From Pedobacter helvus (GTDB lineage: Bacteria; Bacteroidota; Bacteroidia; Sphingobacteriales; Sphingobacteriaceae), in assembly GCF_005925325.1 (NCBI RefSeq), contig NZ_SRMP01000002.1:1-64000 (forward strand): 64,000 nt of DNA, read 5' to 3'. The notes under the pieces were generated by a model, which saw only the letters and a list, made by a program, of their open reading frames with translations, ran no database searches and was not told the DNA's origin. A program made the position numbers and the translations under genes. Positions within the stretch are counted from its first letter, which is position 1. Each line of letters opens with the position of its first letter. Below are positions 9,077 to 18,454 of the stretch, in pieces.

Positions 9077-10378
9077 CTATAAAAGTGGCAGCAACTGCTC
9101 GAGGGCCATTCCTCTGCTTCCTTTCAACAGAATAAGCGAATCTTTCCAGTTTTGTGTTTGGATAAATGCTGCGGCTTCGCTCGGTGTGGCAAAGAAATTC
9201 GCATTAAAATCGCTTTTAGCATGGTAAAAATGATGTCCTACAAATATTAGTGTATCAATGTCATTTTCGAGTGCTAGCGCTATGATACGCTCATGTTGCG
9301 CAGCAGATTCATCACCTAATTCGAACATATCGCCCAATATGGCAACCTTATTAGTAGAAGTGAGGCTGTTTAAATTGGTAATTGCGGCTGCCATGCTACT
9401 TGGGTTGGCATTATAAAAATCACAGATGACCGTGTTTTTATCAGTTTTGGTTAATTGCGAACGGTTATTGGTAGGGAAATAGTCGGCTAAACCTTTGTTG
9501 ATCTCAGCAGGGCTTAATTTAAAGAAGCAGCCAATACTAATTGCGGCTAAGATGTTTTCGAAGTTATAGGTGCCTGTTAAATTGGCTTTCGCTTCGTGGC
9601 TTTCGCCGTTAAAACTCCAATTGAACGCTATTAAGGGATCGCTGTGTTTCAATACACCTTGTACTGCGCCTTCTTCGGTCGTGTTATAGCGAATGACGTT
9701 TTTTACTTCAGCTTTGCTCACCATTTCGGTTAAATCTTTGTTAGCTGCGTTTACAAAAGCATAACCATTGTTTTGGCTTAGGTAAGCATATAGTTCGGCT
9801 TTTCCTTTCTTTACTCCTTCAAATCCTCCAAAACCTTCCAAGTGCGCCATGCCTACATTGCTGATCAAACCGTGGGTAGGTTGTGCAATATTGCTTAAAA
9901 GCTCGATCTCTTTTTGATGGTTAGCGCCCATTTCAATTACAGCAATTTCTACCTTTTCCGAGATGCTTAAAATAGATAGTGGTACCCCAATGTGATTATT
10001 TAAGTTGCCTTTGGTGGCAAAAACCTCAAAATGTTCAGCCAATACTGCTCTAATCAGTTCTTTGGTAGTGGTTTTACCATTGCTTCCTGTTAAGCCGATT
10101 ACTGGGATGTTTAATTGCTTGCGATGATGTTTGGCTAGTTCTTGCAAAGTGCTCAACACATCATCTACCAAGATAAACTGATTACCTTTGGCAAAATCCG
10201 CGTTATCGATAATGGCAAAGGCAGCCCCATCGGCTACAGCTTTTTCTGCAAACTCATTGGCATCGAACTTATCGCCCTTTAAGGCAAAAAATAAGCAGCC
10301 CTCGGTAATAGAGCGAGTGTCTGTACAAATAACAGGGTGTTTTAAATAATGCTGATAGAGCTGTTCAATGTTCGCCAT
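9077..10378 (-). CDS. murF: UDP-MurNAc-tripeptide--D-Ala-D-Ala ligase
   Basis: 433 residues, normal for MurF. The N-terminal Mur ligase domain includes SRSITEG-like TDTRSITEGCLFFALKG (19-35). The P-loop is TGSNGKTTT (97-105). The central domain has AVIEMGANHQKEIELL and the HLEGFGGFEGVKKGKAEL stretch. The C-terminal domain includes CDFYNANPSSMAAAI and AILGDMFELGDES. The enzyme adds D-Ala-D-Ala to the peptidoglycan precursor in the cytoplasm. It stands alone here and is divergent from the M14 peptidase. A possible -7 element (TAATTTTA on the minus strand, 10403-10410) lies about 25 bp upstream of the start. Confidence 0.93.
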   Translation of the reverse strand: MANIEQLYQHYLKHPVICTDTRSITEGCLFFALKGDKFDANEFAEKAVADGAAFAIIDNADFAKGNQFILVDDVLSTLQELAKHHRKQLNIPVIGLTGSNGKTTTKELIRAVLAEHFEVFATKGNLNNHIGVPLSILSISEKVEIAVIEMGANHQKEIELLSNIAQPTHGLISNVGMAHLEGFGGFEGVKKGKAELYAYLSQNNGYAFVNAANKDLTEMVSKAEVKNVIRYNTTEEGAVQGVLKHSDPLIAFNWSFNGESHEAKANLTGTYNFENILAAISIGCFFKLSPAEINKGLADYFPTNNRSQLTKTDKNTVICDFYNANPSSMAAAITNLNSLTSTNKVAILGDMFELGDESAAQHERIIALALENDIDTLIFVGHHFYHAKSDFNANFFATPSEAAAFIQTQNWKDSLILLKGSRGMALEQLLPLL

Positions 10379-10460
10379 GGTGCCGGTTGATAATTTGCTG
10401 TGTAAAATTACGAATGCTTCAATGAAATCAAATATTCTTTTAGTATTATTGAATAAGTAG

Positions 10461-10522
10461 CCACAGATACACAGATTTATTTGCTTTAATTTTTTATTTT
10501 ATTCAAATCTGTGCATCTGTGG
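10461..10522. repeat. 18-bp inverted repeat upstream of the M14 peptidase gene
   Basis: The left arm CCACAGATACACAGATTT (10461-10478) pairs with the right arm AAATCTGTGCATCTGTGG (10505-10522) with one mismatch, around an AT-rich 26-nt loop. It lies 17 bp before the start of the next gene, so it is either a dispersed palindrome or part of that gene's 5' untranslated region. Confidence 0.8.
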
Positions 10523-10539
10523 TTGATAAATAAAAACGT

Positions 10540-13023
10540 ATGAAGAGAATTTTACTTTTATTGTGGGTTAGCTTAATTGCTGCACCTTTATTTGCGCAAA
10601 TACAAACTCCCGATGCCTTTTTGGGTTACGAGTTGGGAACTCATTTCTCTGCGCATCAAAAGGTAGTCGATTATTTTAAAGATGTAGCTGCTAAAAGCGG
10701 AAATGTAAAATTGCAGTCGTACGGTAAAAGCTACGAAGGAAGGGAATTGTTGTATGCTATTGTTTCCGATCCTTCAAATATGGAACGTTTAGAACAAATT
10801 AGAACCAATAATCTAGCTCTTTCTAATAATGATAAAACGGTGAAGCTAACCAAACAGCCCGTAATTGTGTGGTTAAGTTACAATGTACATGGCAACGAAG
10901 CCAATTCTACCGAAACGGCAATGAAAGTACTATACACTTTAGCAGAAGCGAAGGATGAAAAAACAAAGCAATGGCTGAAAAATACCGTAGTAATTATTGA
11001 TCCATGCTTAAATCCGGATGGGAGAGAGCGTTATGTGAATTACTTTAATAGCGTGGTTGGCGCAGCTCCCAATCCAGATCCGGCAGCGAGAGAACACTAC
11101 GAACCTTGGCCGGGCGGCAGAAGTAACCATTATTATTTCGATTTAAACCGCGACTGGGCTTGGCAAACGCAAATTGAAAGCGAACAGCGCTTGAGGCAAT
11201 ATCACCAATGGTTGCCGCAGGTTCACGTCGATTTTCATGAACAAGGTTACAACGAGCCTTATTATTTCGCACCAGCGGCAGAGCCGATACACCAATCGGT
11301 TACGCCTTGGCAAAGAGACTTTCAGGTTATCGTAGGGAAAAATAACGCTAAATATTTTGATGAAAATGGTTGGCAGTATTTTACTAAAGAGCGTTTCGAT
11401 TTGCTCTATCCATCATACGGTGATACCTATCCTTTATATAACGGTGCCATAGGGATGACCTACGAGCAGGGTGGAATTAGAGCTGGCTTAGCTGTAGTTA
11501 CGGCTGATGGCGATACGCTTACGCTAAAAGATCGGATTTCGCACCACTTCACTACATCGATGTCTACCGTAGAGGTTTCATCGGCCTATGCCGAAAAATT
11601 GGTGACAGAGTTTAAAAAGTTCTTCGAGCAAAGTTTAACTCCATCTACAACTTACAAAAGCTACGTGATCAAAGCACAAAATATTTCGAGATTGAGAAAA
11701 CTAGCGGAATTGTTGACTAAAAATAAAATCAGTTACGCTTTTGGCTCAGACAGAGGGGACAGAAATTTAAATGGCTATAACTACGAAACACAAAAAGTCG
11801 AATCTTTTAAACTGGAACGAAACGATATGGTGGTGAATGTGGCTCAGAAACATGGCGTGCTGGCTAATATTTTGTTCGAACCGCAAACTTTAATCACCGA
11901 TTCTAATACCTACGATATCACTGCTTGGGCTTTACCCTATGCTTATGCCTTAAATGCTTATGGTTTAAAGGAAAGCCTTTCTGGTACACATTCATTTATA
12001 GAAGAACAAAAGAAATCGGCAGTAACTGCAGCCAAACCTTATGCTTGGGTATTATCGTGGAATGGGATGGAAGATGCCAAGGTATTGATGGCATTGCAGC
12101 AAAAAGACATCAAAGTGAGAATGGCTGAACAGGGCTTTACCATTGGTGGCGTGGCATATAAGGCTGGTACCTTATTGATTTATAGGGCCGAGAATGAAAA
12201 GAAAAGATCGAATTTCCAATCGCAAATAGAAACATTGCTCAAAGATTTAAATGCCGACTTTAAAGTGTTGAGTTCTGGCTATGTAGAAAAGGGTAAAGAT
12301 TTTGGTTCATCTACGTATCGGCTATTGACCATGCCTAAGGTGGCTGTATTGGCAGGACAAGAAGCTTCTTCTCAATCAGTCGGTGAAATCTGGCATTTCT
12401 TTGAGCAGGAGTTAAATTATCCAATTTCTATATTAAATGTAGCTACTGCTGCAAACCTCGATGTCAATAAAGTCAACACCTTAATTGTACCAGATGGTTA
12501 TTACGCTGAGAAACTTTCGGAACAGTTGGCAACTTGGGTAAATGCGGGCGGTAAACTGATTATGTTGGAAGATGCCATTGCAGCGGTTATCGGAAAGAAA
12601 CCTTTTCTAATCAAACGCAAAGAAGAACCCAAAAGCAATGAGGCAAAAGGCAATACACAAACTTATAGCAACAGAGATCACGACGATTTTAGCAATTCTA
12701 TTCCTGGGGCTATCTATAAGGTCTATTTAGATCAAACACATCCTTTAAGCTATGGCATTGGTAATTACTACTATACCTTAAAAACAGATGCTAATATTTA
12801 TGAGCCTCTAGAAAATGGCTATAACATCGGCACCTTAAAAGCCAACAGTTATATGGCAGGTGTAGCAGGTGCTAAAGTAAAGGCTAAAATTTCTTCTGGA
12901 ATGTTATATGCTTCGCAAGAAATCGGTAAAGGCCAGGTTTTGTATCTCTCAACCGGGCTAATTTTTAGGCAGTTTTGGGAAGCCGGTAAGCAGATGTTGA
13001 TAAATGGGGTGTTTTTGAATTAG
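10540..13023 (+). CDS. Exported M14 family zinc carboxypeptidase
   Basis: 827 residues. The signal peptide ends near LFAQ (20). The peptidase domain (about 25-340) shows the metal ligands of the M14 fold: H117 and E120 in VHGNEANSTE, and H233 in VDFHEQG. The substrate region is LNPDGRERY (157-165) plus NRDWAWQTQ, and E309 in GMTYEQGG is the likely catalytic glutamate. A long C-terminal part (about 600-827) has a glutamine-amidotransferase-like fold signature (TLIVPDGYY, WVNAGGKLIMLEDA) as in other large Bacteroidota M14 peptidases. It probably digests peptides in the periplasm. It is followed 25 bp later by the AAA ATPase gene. Confidence 0.87.
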   Translation: MKRILLLLWVSLIAAPLFAQIQTPDAFLGYELGTHFSAHQKVVDYFKDVAAKSGNVKLQSYGKSYEGRELLYAIVSDPSNMERLEQIRTNNLALSNNDKTVKLTKQPVIVWLSYNVHGNEANSTETAMKVLYTLAEAKDEKTKQWLKNTVVIIDPCLNPDGRERYVNYFNSVVGAAPNPDPAAREHYEPWPGGRSNHYYFDLNRDWAWQTQIESEQRLRQYHQWLPQVHVDFHEQGYNEPYYFAPAAEPIHQSVTPWQRDFQVIVGKNNAKYFDENGWQYFTKERFDLLYPSYGDTYPLYNGAIGMTYEQGGIRAGLAVVTADGDTLTLKDRISHHFTTSMSTVEVSSAYAEKLVTEFKKFFEQSLTPSTTYKSYVIKAQNISRLRKLAELLTKNKISYAFGSDRGDRNLNGYNYETQKVESFKLERNDMVVNVAQKHGVLANILFEPQTLITDSNTYDITAWALPYAYALNAYGLKESLSGTHSFIEEQKKSAVTAAKPYAWVLSWNGMEDAKVLMALQQKDIKVRMAEQGFTIGGVAYKAGTLLIYRAENEKKRSNFQSQIETLLKDLNADFKVLSSGYVEKGKDFGSSTYRLLTMPKVAVLAGQEASSQSVGEIWHFFEQELNYPISILNVATAANLDVNKVNTLIVPDGYYAEKLSEQLATWVNAGGKLIMLEDAIAAVIGKKPFLIKRKEEPKSNEAKGNTQTYSNRDHDDFSNSIPGAIYKVYLDQTHPLSYGIGNYYYTLKTDANIYEPLENGYNIGTLKANSYMAGVAGAKVKAKISSGMLYASQEIGKGQVLYLSTGLIFRQFWEAGKQMLINGVFLN

Positions 13024-13048
13024 GGTTGTAATTGAAATTACTAACGAT

Positions 13049-13807
13049 ATGATTTCTAGCGGGGAGCTTTTGGAGGTTCAACTTAATTTAACAAAAGCCG
13101 TAGGCGCCGGTTATCCTTTCAATCTTCCATTTATTAAGTATTTAAACAGGCTAAAGATCCATCCCCAAGTTACCTTTTTTGTCGGTGAAAATGGTACTGG
13201 AAAATCTACGCTGATAGAAGCTATAGCCGTTGCATCAGGATTTAATGCCGAAGGAGGCACTAAGAATTTTCAATTTAATACGCGAGCATCCCATTCCGAG
13301 TTACATCAACATATTAGGTTATCTCGCGGAACGAGACGTCATACTGATGGATTTTTTTTAAGAAGCGAAAGTTTCTATAATCTCGCAACAGACATCGAAA
13401 TTTTAGATAGTGATCAGGATGCAAGAGGCCGAAAGATTATAGATTCCTATGGAGGTAAATCTTTACATGAACAATCGCACGGGGAGTCGTTCTGGTCAGT
13501 ATTTATAAATAGACTTGGTAAAAATGGGTTTTATATTCTTGATGAGCCGGAGGCAGCCATGTCGCCGACAAGACAAATGGCTATGCTTTGTAAAATGCAG
13601 GAATTGATCGACAAAGGGTCACAATTTATTATCGCTACACACTCTCCAATACTTATAGCTTATCCCAAAGCTTTTGTTTATGAATTTAGTCAAACTGGTT
13701 TGGCTCTTAAGAAATATCAAGAAACAGAATTGTTTAAAACATACGCTGATTTTGTAAAAGATAGCGAAACCTTTACTCGTTATTTGCTAAGAGATACTGA
13801 TTTATAG
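13049..13807 (+). CDS. AAA ATPase (ABC/OLD-type P-loop protein)
   Basis: 252 residues, no signal peptide. Walker A is VGENGTGKST (45-54), an ABC-like signature lies near SHGE (143-146), Walker B is YILDEPEAAMS (162-172) and the switch histidine is in IIATHSP (194-200). This is the single-domain predicted ATPase family related to RecF/ABC proteins, without a TOPRIM or membrane partner visible. The role is unknown. It is close behind the M14 peptidase on the same strand but need not share its function. Confidence 0.8.
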   Translation: MISSGELLEVQLNLTKAVGAGYPFNLPFIKYLNRLKIHPQVTFFVGENGTGKSTLIEAIAVASGFNAEGGTKNFQFNTRASHSELHQHIRLSRGTRRHTDGFFLRSESFYNLATDIEILDSDQDARGRKIIDSYGGKSLHEQSHGESFWSVFINRLGKNGFYILDEPEAAMSPTRQMAMLCKMQELIDKGSQFIIATHSPILIAYPKAFVYEFSQTGLALKKYQETELFKTYADFVKDSETFTRYLLRDTDL

Positions 13808-13903
13808 TATGCTTAGAACTCTATTAGTCTAGCTTCAATCTTTTTTTGTCCTAAAAGTTCATATTTCCGAAATATGATATTACAAATCTATACCAACAGG
13901 AAG

Positions 13904-15130
13904 TTACTTGGTATATAAGTCGCTGATGGCTTTATCTAGATTGCGCAATCTGTTTTCGGGAGTACTAGTAGAACTAAACCGAATGCTGGCATTTTTGTCA
14001 ATCAAAAAATAAGCGGGTACAGCATAAACACCAAAACGTTTACCGATCATAGTGTCGCGAGCTATCTTTTTTTCAGAAACATTAATCCAGGCAGCCAGAT
14101 TATTCTCTTTAATGTGACGTTTCCACTTATCCACATCATCATCTTCATTGAAGTAAACAACCTTTAATCCTTTTGAACTATACTTTTTGTAAATGTTTTT
14201 TAGAGAAGGTAATTCATTTTGACAGGGAACGCACCAAGTGGCCGAAAACACAATCATGTAAGTATCTCCTTTAAGCGTTTCGTTTTTAAAGGTATCTCCG
14301 TTAGCAGTGCCTACACTAAACTGTGGCACCTTGCTGCCTATTACTATGTCTTTATTTGCTTGGAAAAAATTTTGAATATTAAAGCCAAGTAATTGGCCAA
14401 TTTTACTTGTTTTTACAGAATCTGCTAAATGATCGAATGTCTCTTTAATATGAGACTGGTACGGTTTCCTGGACGAATATAAGCTTAATTCGTAGAGTAG
14501 AAGGGCTGAGAAATTATCATTTGGATATCTTTTTAAAACATCCATTTGCAGTTTATTCAGTTCTTCCAAACGCTCTCTTGTCAGAATTCTTATGTCACCT
14601 TCTTTAGTGCTAAATTTATCAGAATAGTCATCTCTAATAGTATGCAGGCTATTTAAGACTTCAGAAGCCTTATTTCCTGATATTTTCAAAGGTGCATACC
14701 CTATTTCGGGCAAAGTTGTATTCAAAAGCGATAAATTATTGTCTCCAGCAGTAACTACAATGGTATTAGACAAATTACTTTTGTTTCTTTTTATCGAAAT
14801 GGAAACGAAGGTAGCTTCTTCATTCATCACTCCCTTGTAAGATAGTTGTCCATTTTTAGCTATTATACTATCTCTTTTCAGCACCTTTCTTCCACTCTTG
14901 TCTAGCACATTTATTATAAATTTTTCCTTTTCAAAAGCTTTATCAAGCTTGATATTTAATGAAAAGGGTTGTTGAGCTAACACGGTCCCAGTACAAAGAG
15001 CAAGCAGCAGAAAAAATAGAAATCTCCTATTAATATGAAGTTTAGGATATATTAGCTTGGAAGCTGGATTTCGATTAAGTAGGTTAATTCCTATTATCGC
15101 ATTGATGATAGATTGAGCAATTAATTTCAT
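13904..15130 (-). CDS. TlpA-like thioredoxin protein with DUF4369-type N-domain (paralogue 1)
   Basis: 408 residues. A normal signal peptide (RRFLFFLLLALCTGTVLAQ) begins only at about residue 35. The first 34 residues are an odd extension with no alternative ATG. The N-terminal region (FSLNIKLDKAFEKEKFIINV..., SISIKRNKS) resembles DUF4369. The C-terminal redoxin domain carries FSATWCVPCQNELPSLKNIY with a CVPC redox pair and YAVPAYFLIDKN with the cis-Pro. It is probably a membrane- or periplasm-located disulfide reductase. It lies next to a second protein of the same architecture and strand (138-bp gap). Confidence 0.8.
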   Translation of the reverse strand: MKLIAQSIINAIIGINLLNRNPASKLIYPKLHINRRFLFFLLLALCTGTVLAQQPFSLNIKLDKAFEKEKFIINVLDKSGRKVLKRDSIIAKNGQLSYKGVMNEEATFVSISIKRNKSNLSNTIVVTAGDNNLSLLNTTLPEIGYAPLKISGNKASEVLNSLHTIRDDYSDKFSTKEGDIRILTRERLEELNKLQMDVLKRYPNDNFSALLLYELSLYSSRKPYQSHIKETFDHLADSVKTSKIGQLLGFNIQNFFQANKDIVIGSKVPQFSVGTANGDTFKNETLKGDTYMIVFSATWCVPCQNELPSLKNIYKKYSSKGLKVVYFNEDDDVDKWKRHIKENNLAAWINVSEKKIARDTMIGKRFGVYAVPAYFLIDKNASIRFSSTSTPENRLRNLDKAISDLYTK

Positions 15131-15267
15131 AGAGGTTATTTAGTTAGTTTACTTAAAGATAGTTAATTGTCCTTATATTTCAAAAGACTAAAATGGCTTT
15201 ACGCATGTGCTATCTATGGGTTGGTGATGTTGCATCGGATATAAAATCTATAAGCTCCATTGAAAGG

Positions 15268-16422
15268 TTAAAAAATTTCTTTCAGCTTTTTATCTAGGTT
15301 GGTCAGATCTCCATTTTCGTAGCGACCTATGATCATTCCTTTTTTATCTATAAGCAGTAATAATGGAATTGAAGGTATGGCGTACCTCATCATCGATCCG
15401 CCATCTTGAAAAGGAACGGGGTCTAGAAGCTGATGCCATGTTTTTTTGTTTTGATCTACGGCCTTTAACCACGCTTTTTTATCGGTGTCTATAGAGATAC
15501 TGACGATATCCAATCCCATAGGCTCATATTTTTGATGAAACTGAGCTATTGCCGGCAAAATTTCTCTACACGGAACACACCAGCTAGCCCAAAAATCAAT
15601 GAGTACATATTTCTTTTCCCTAAAATCTTCGAGTTTTACTTTACGCCCGTCTGAAGCAATCAATTCGAATAATGGCGCAGCTGAGCCGACCATCGATGAC
15701 TTTACAGTTTGGATATGTTCGCTAGCTAATTTTCCAAATGTGCCTGCGTGTACTCGATCTGTAAGTTTATTGAAAAATAGCTCTACAGAGTCAAGAGGTA
15801 GGTGATGACTATAGGAGAATAAGAGGTAGGCGCTTAGGTGGGCGTTTGGATTTTCTTCAATAAAGTCAAAATCTAATTTTTCTAACTGCACTTTAGCTTT
15901 CTGAAGCTCCAAATTAATCAATTCTTGTTTTTTAGCTGTTCCGATTAGGGAATCTTTATTTTTTATGGCCTTATTGATTTCTTTTAATTTCACACTTAAT
16001 TCATCCCTTTTTATCAAGAGTTCCTTTTTACTTGTTTCAAGTCTTTCAAAATCTATTTGGGTCTTGGAGCCAGCGATTTTCGCATTTTTAAAATCATTTT
16101 CTTTCGCATCAATGCTCATATTGGCATTTTCAATAAATATGGATATCGAATTCGGATCATTCATGCCTAGTGATTTGTTGAGGAAACGAAGTGTTGCCCT
16201 TGTGGCACTATTAATTGATCCAGTAAATAGAAATTTACCATTATCAACATATGCGCTATCCAAAATATCCTTTCCCTCTTTGTTGTTATAGCGAAGCCAT
16301 ACCCATCCAGTTTTGTTGGTAACAATGTGGCCTCTTAGACTAAAGCTTTCTTTATACACTGCGTTTTGTGCACAAACAGTATTCAAGCAGACTAAAAGAG
16401 ATACGGTAATGATAAATTTCAT
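15268..16422 (-). CDS. TlpA-like thioredoxin protein with DUF4369 N-domain (paralogue 2)
   Basis: 384 residues. The signal peptide is MKFIITVSLLVCLNTVCAQ. The DUF4369-like domain follows (about 25-125: FSLRGHIVTNKTGWVWLRYN... LDSAYVDNGKFLFTGSI), then a lysine-rich coiled coil (about 130-180). The C-terminal AhpC/TSA-Redoxin domain (about 245-384) has FWASWCVPCREILPAI, an active CVPC, and IPSIPLLLLIDKKG. The family acts in the periplasm, often near SusC/SusD or peptidase genes. It reads away from the neighbouring accessory region. Confidence 0.85.
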   Translation of the reverse strand: MKFIITVSLLVCLNTVCAQNAVYKESFSLRGHIVTNKTGWVWLRYNNKEGKDILDSAYVDNGKFLFTGSINSATRATLRFLNKSLGMNDPNSISIFIENANMSIDAKENDFKNAKIAGSKTQIDFERLETSKKELLIKRDELSVKLKEINKAIKNKDSLIGTAKKQELINLELQKAKVQLEKLDFDFIEENPNAHLSAYLLFSYSHHLPLDSVELFFNKLTDRVHAGTFGKLASEHIQTVKSSMVGSAAPLFELIASDGRKVKLEDFREKKYVLIDFWASWCVPCREILPAIAQFHQKYEPMGLDIVSISIDTDKKAWLKAVDQNKKTWHQLLDPVPFQDGGSMMRYAIPSIPLLLLIDKKGMIIGRYENGDLTNLDKKLKEIF

Positions 16423-16876
16423 AAGTACAGACTAATTTCTATTTAATGTTAGACATTAATTCTTAGATCGCGAATGCGATAGAGTTTCATGTTGCTCAAG
16501 ATTCCAAAATACTAACAAATATAACTAAAAAATTAGTTGTTTGTTGGATTTTTTAGATATTGGAAATTGCTCATCGCTTGTCATCTTTTCCTATTATCGT
16601 CATCCCAGATCTGTGCCGAGCAAGTTTCGTATAGTCTGGGATCTTAAAGCTTAGTATTTACATCCTGTTTTTCCCCCCGATATTATCGGAGCTCTTCGGA
16701 GAGTTTATTCCGACTATTCGGGAGGGTAGGTCTGTGCCGAGCTTGCTTCGGTAGATAGGTTTCTGCTACAAATTAGCCCAGGGTTAGAAGCGTAGCGCTA
16801 TGATGTCTTGCTAATAAAAACAATAGAGTTAACCTATAACGAAAACTAGCCATTAGAAAGCTTTATATAATCAATA
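16423..16876. other. 454-bp gap with degenerate palindromic repeats
   Basis: No supported gene. A hairpin of the GATCCC...GGGATGAC family is present (TCATCCCAGA...TCTGGGAT, about 16609-16647), followed by short palindromes (CCGATATTATCGG, GGAGCTCTTCGGAGAG, CCCCCCGA/TCGGGAGG) and a second copy of GGTCTGTGCCGAGCTTGCTTCGG similar to the sequence at 16613-16630. It resembles stacked REP-like remnants at the edge of an accessory region. Confidence 0.55.
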
Positions 16877-17506
16877 ATGTTTTTGATTATCTTGTTGTTA
16901 GCTTTTTTTTTAACTTTAACTATGACACTCTTAAATCTTATCATATCCACTTGGCAAGACTTTGCCATTCTTTTTCTTCTAGTTTACGCCAGTGTAGTAA
17001 CAGGTTTTCTTTTAGGTAAGAAAAAGTCGAAGCCCGTAAATGCCCAAATACATAGCAACACTTTTGGTTATGATGATGATAGAAGGCCATTTTTTTATGG
17101 AGAAGTGACGAAAAAGCAAATCGTAGATCATGAAGATAAAAAGCATATACATTTAACACTCACATTTACCAATTTTGGAAAACAAATAGCATACGATGTA
17201 AAAGCAATGTGGTTCGATGAGAATGATAATTGGCCCAATTGGAATGCAGATGTGAAGCTCAATTTCGAGCGCCCTCATAAAGTAGGAGACTTAAAATACA
17301 AAGAGGCATTTGACATTAATCTAGCATGCGAAGTGGAAAATGTGGTTGACAAAAGGGGCAATGATGTTTTCTTTTATTTTTTCGCAGTAGAGGTAGAATT
17401 TAAACAAAGCAATGGAGAAACCTGTTCGCAGGTAATTACCTGTGTTAATTTCTCAGATGAATTCTATCTGCAAGATAGCGGCAATGTGTTAAGATATTTC
17501 GAATAA
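16877..17506 (+). CDS. Hypothetical membrane-anchored protein
   Basis: 209 residues, not recognised. Two hydrophobic segments lie at the N-terminus (about 1-25 and 32-50), then a short basic stretch GKKKSKP, then a soluble domain of ~150 residues with alternating beta-strand pattern (HIHLTLTFTNFGKQIAYDVKAMWFDEND, VFFYFFAVEVEFKQSNGE). The fold suggests an immunoglobulin-like sandwich on the cytoplasmic or periplasmic face; no catalytic motif is seen. It stands alone in a repeat-rich region, which fits accessory DNA. Confidence 0.6.
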   Translation: MFLIILLLAFFLTLTMTLLNLIISTWQDFAILFLLVYASVVTGFLLGKKKSKPVNAQIHSNTFGYDDDRRPFFYGEVTKKQIVDHEDKKHIHLTLTFTNFGKQIAYDVKAMWFDENDNWPNWNADVKLNFERPHKVGDLKYKEAFDINLACEVENVVDKRGNDVFFYFFAVEVEFKQSNGETCSQVITCVNFSDEFYLQDSGNVLRYFE

Positions 17507-17553
17507 CAAGCTTACGGCCTCAGTTACGTTAACCCGTGAAATTTGATGCGTAT

Positions 17554-17612
17554 GGTCGGTGTTATCACCTTTACCGTTTGTTTGTTATTTTAGGTTGGTG
17601 ATAACACCAACC
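17554..17612. repeat. Paired GGTTGGTGATAACACCAACC palindromes (copies 1 and 2)
   Basis: GGTTGGTG-ATAA-CACCAACC (17593-17612) is a perfect 8-bp hairpin. A related copy in the opposite orientation, GGTCGGTGTTATCACC, lies at 17554-17569. A third copy is at 18455-18474. Confidence 0.7.
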
Positions 17613-17677
17613 AAACGGGAAAATAAAAAGATAAACTAGTAGAGCTAACAAATAAAAGCTCATTGTTACCCACATAA

Positions 17678-17872
17678 CTATGAGGTTATTAGATATTCAA
17701 CTGTTTTGTATATGGAGAAAATTGTTAATATAGCAGCGACAGCTATACTTGTATTTACCGAACCAAAAAATGGTACATATTTTTTTTCCTTTATGTACAT
17801 TGTCCTATACCATAGGTATATAAAACTACATACAGTTAGTAGCCAGAAAAAAAATAGTTGCTTAAAATCCAT
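17678..17872 (-). CDS. Small two-TM membrane protein
   Basis: 64 residues: an N-terminal hydrophobic helix (FFFWLLTVCSFIYLWY), a short charged loop (KEKKYVPF) and a second helix (SIAVAAILTIFSIYKTV). Not recognised. It lies 12 bp downstream of another small membrane frame on the same strand, suggesting an operon of two small membrane proteins. Support is only hydrophobicity and arrangement. Confidence 0.4.
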   Translation of the reverse strand: MDFKQLFFFWLLTVCSFIYLWYRTMYIKEKKYVPFFGSVNTSIAVAAILTIFSIYKTVEYLITS

Positions 17873-17884
17873 ATTTTAAGTTAA

Positions 17885-18052
17885 TTAAACACCCAAAACA
17901 AATAGCAAAACACCAACTATACCTGATATTACCTTAACTTTTGTTGGTACAACATAAGTCTTACCACCTTTTTTGCTCCATCTCTTTTTGAAGGCAAGAA
18001 AAAAACAGCAATAAGCGAGAGTATAGATGAAGATGGCGAGAGCTACATTCAT
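17885..18052 (-). CDS. Small two-TM membrane protein (55 aa)
   Basis: A short frame, start codon complementary to 18050-18052 and stop at 17885-17887. It reads MNVALAIFIYTLAYCCFFLAF, then a basic block KKRWSKKGGKTYVV, then a hydrophobic end VISGIVGVLLFVLGV. The pattern TM-basic loop-TM is convincing for a real small protein, but no family was recognised. It is 12 bp upstream of the 64-residue frame on the same strand. Confidence 0.4.
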   Translation of the reverse strand: MNVALAIFIYTLAYCCFFLAFKKRWSKKGGKTYVVPTKVKVISGIVGVLLFVLGV

Positions 18053-18071
18053 TTAACGAAGATAATAATAT

Positions 18072-18093
18072 AAGCCACTTCAGGAAGTGGCTT
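18072..18093. terminator. Hairpin AAGCCACTT/AAGTGGCTT followed by T-run
   Basis: Perfect 9-bp stem with a 4-nt loop and TTTTG on the plus-strand side. No plus-strand gene ends nearby, so this may be a repeat or an orphan terminator. Confidence 0.45.
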
Positions 18094-18230
18094 TTGTAGA
18101 ATCTATTGAAAATGAACGATTACAAAATCTTCTTAATTGATAAAGATGGTAGCTATGCTTGAGGATATTCCAAAAGTGGCCACCTTTTTTTCTCCAGCTG
18201 TTCAATTTTGCAATATTAAACTCGCTATCT

Positions 18231-18303
18231 GAGGATTTGTAATCCTCTGTGTTAAATTCGGATGTCAAATCCGTAGATATAGCTGCGGGATTACAAATCC
18301 CGA
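18231..18303. repeat. Palindromes GAGGATTTGTAATCCTC and CGGGATTACAAATCCCG
   Basis: Two related hairpins with inverted loop sequence (TGT and ACAA) about 50 bp apart. They form part of the scar-like stretch 17507-18556, in which I see no other supported gene besides the two small membrane frames. Confidence 0.6.
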
Positions 18304-18454
18304 AGAGTAAGGTATTAGGTAATGTAAATTTACAACGAAAGTTTGATAACTTAAGTAAGTACTAGGTTCAATTGGGATATTAACTTGGTTTAAGTTGTCG
18401 TTTGGAAGACTTAAACCAAAAGGGGAGTGCCCTTGCCATTTGCATAGTAATTTA

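Noticed and set aside
18080..18268. 62-codon minus-strand frame
   Set aside because: It consists of palindromic repeat sequence (GGATTTGTAATCC and the AAGTGGCTT hairpin) and has no protein-like features.
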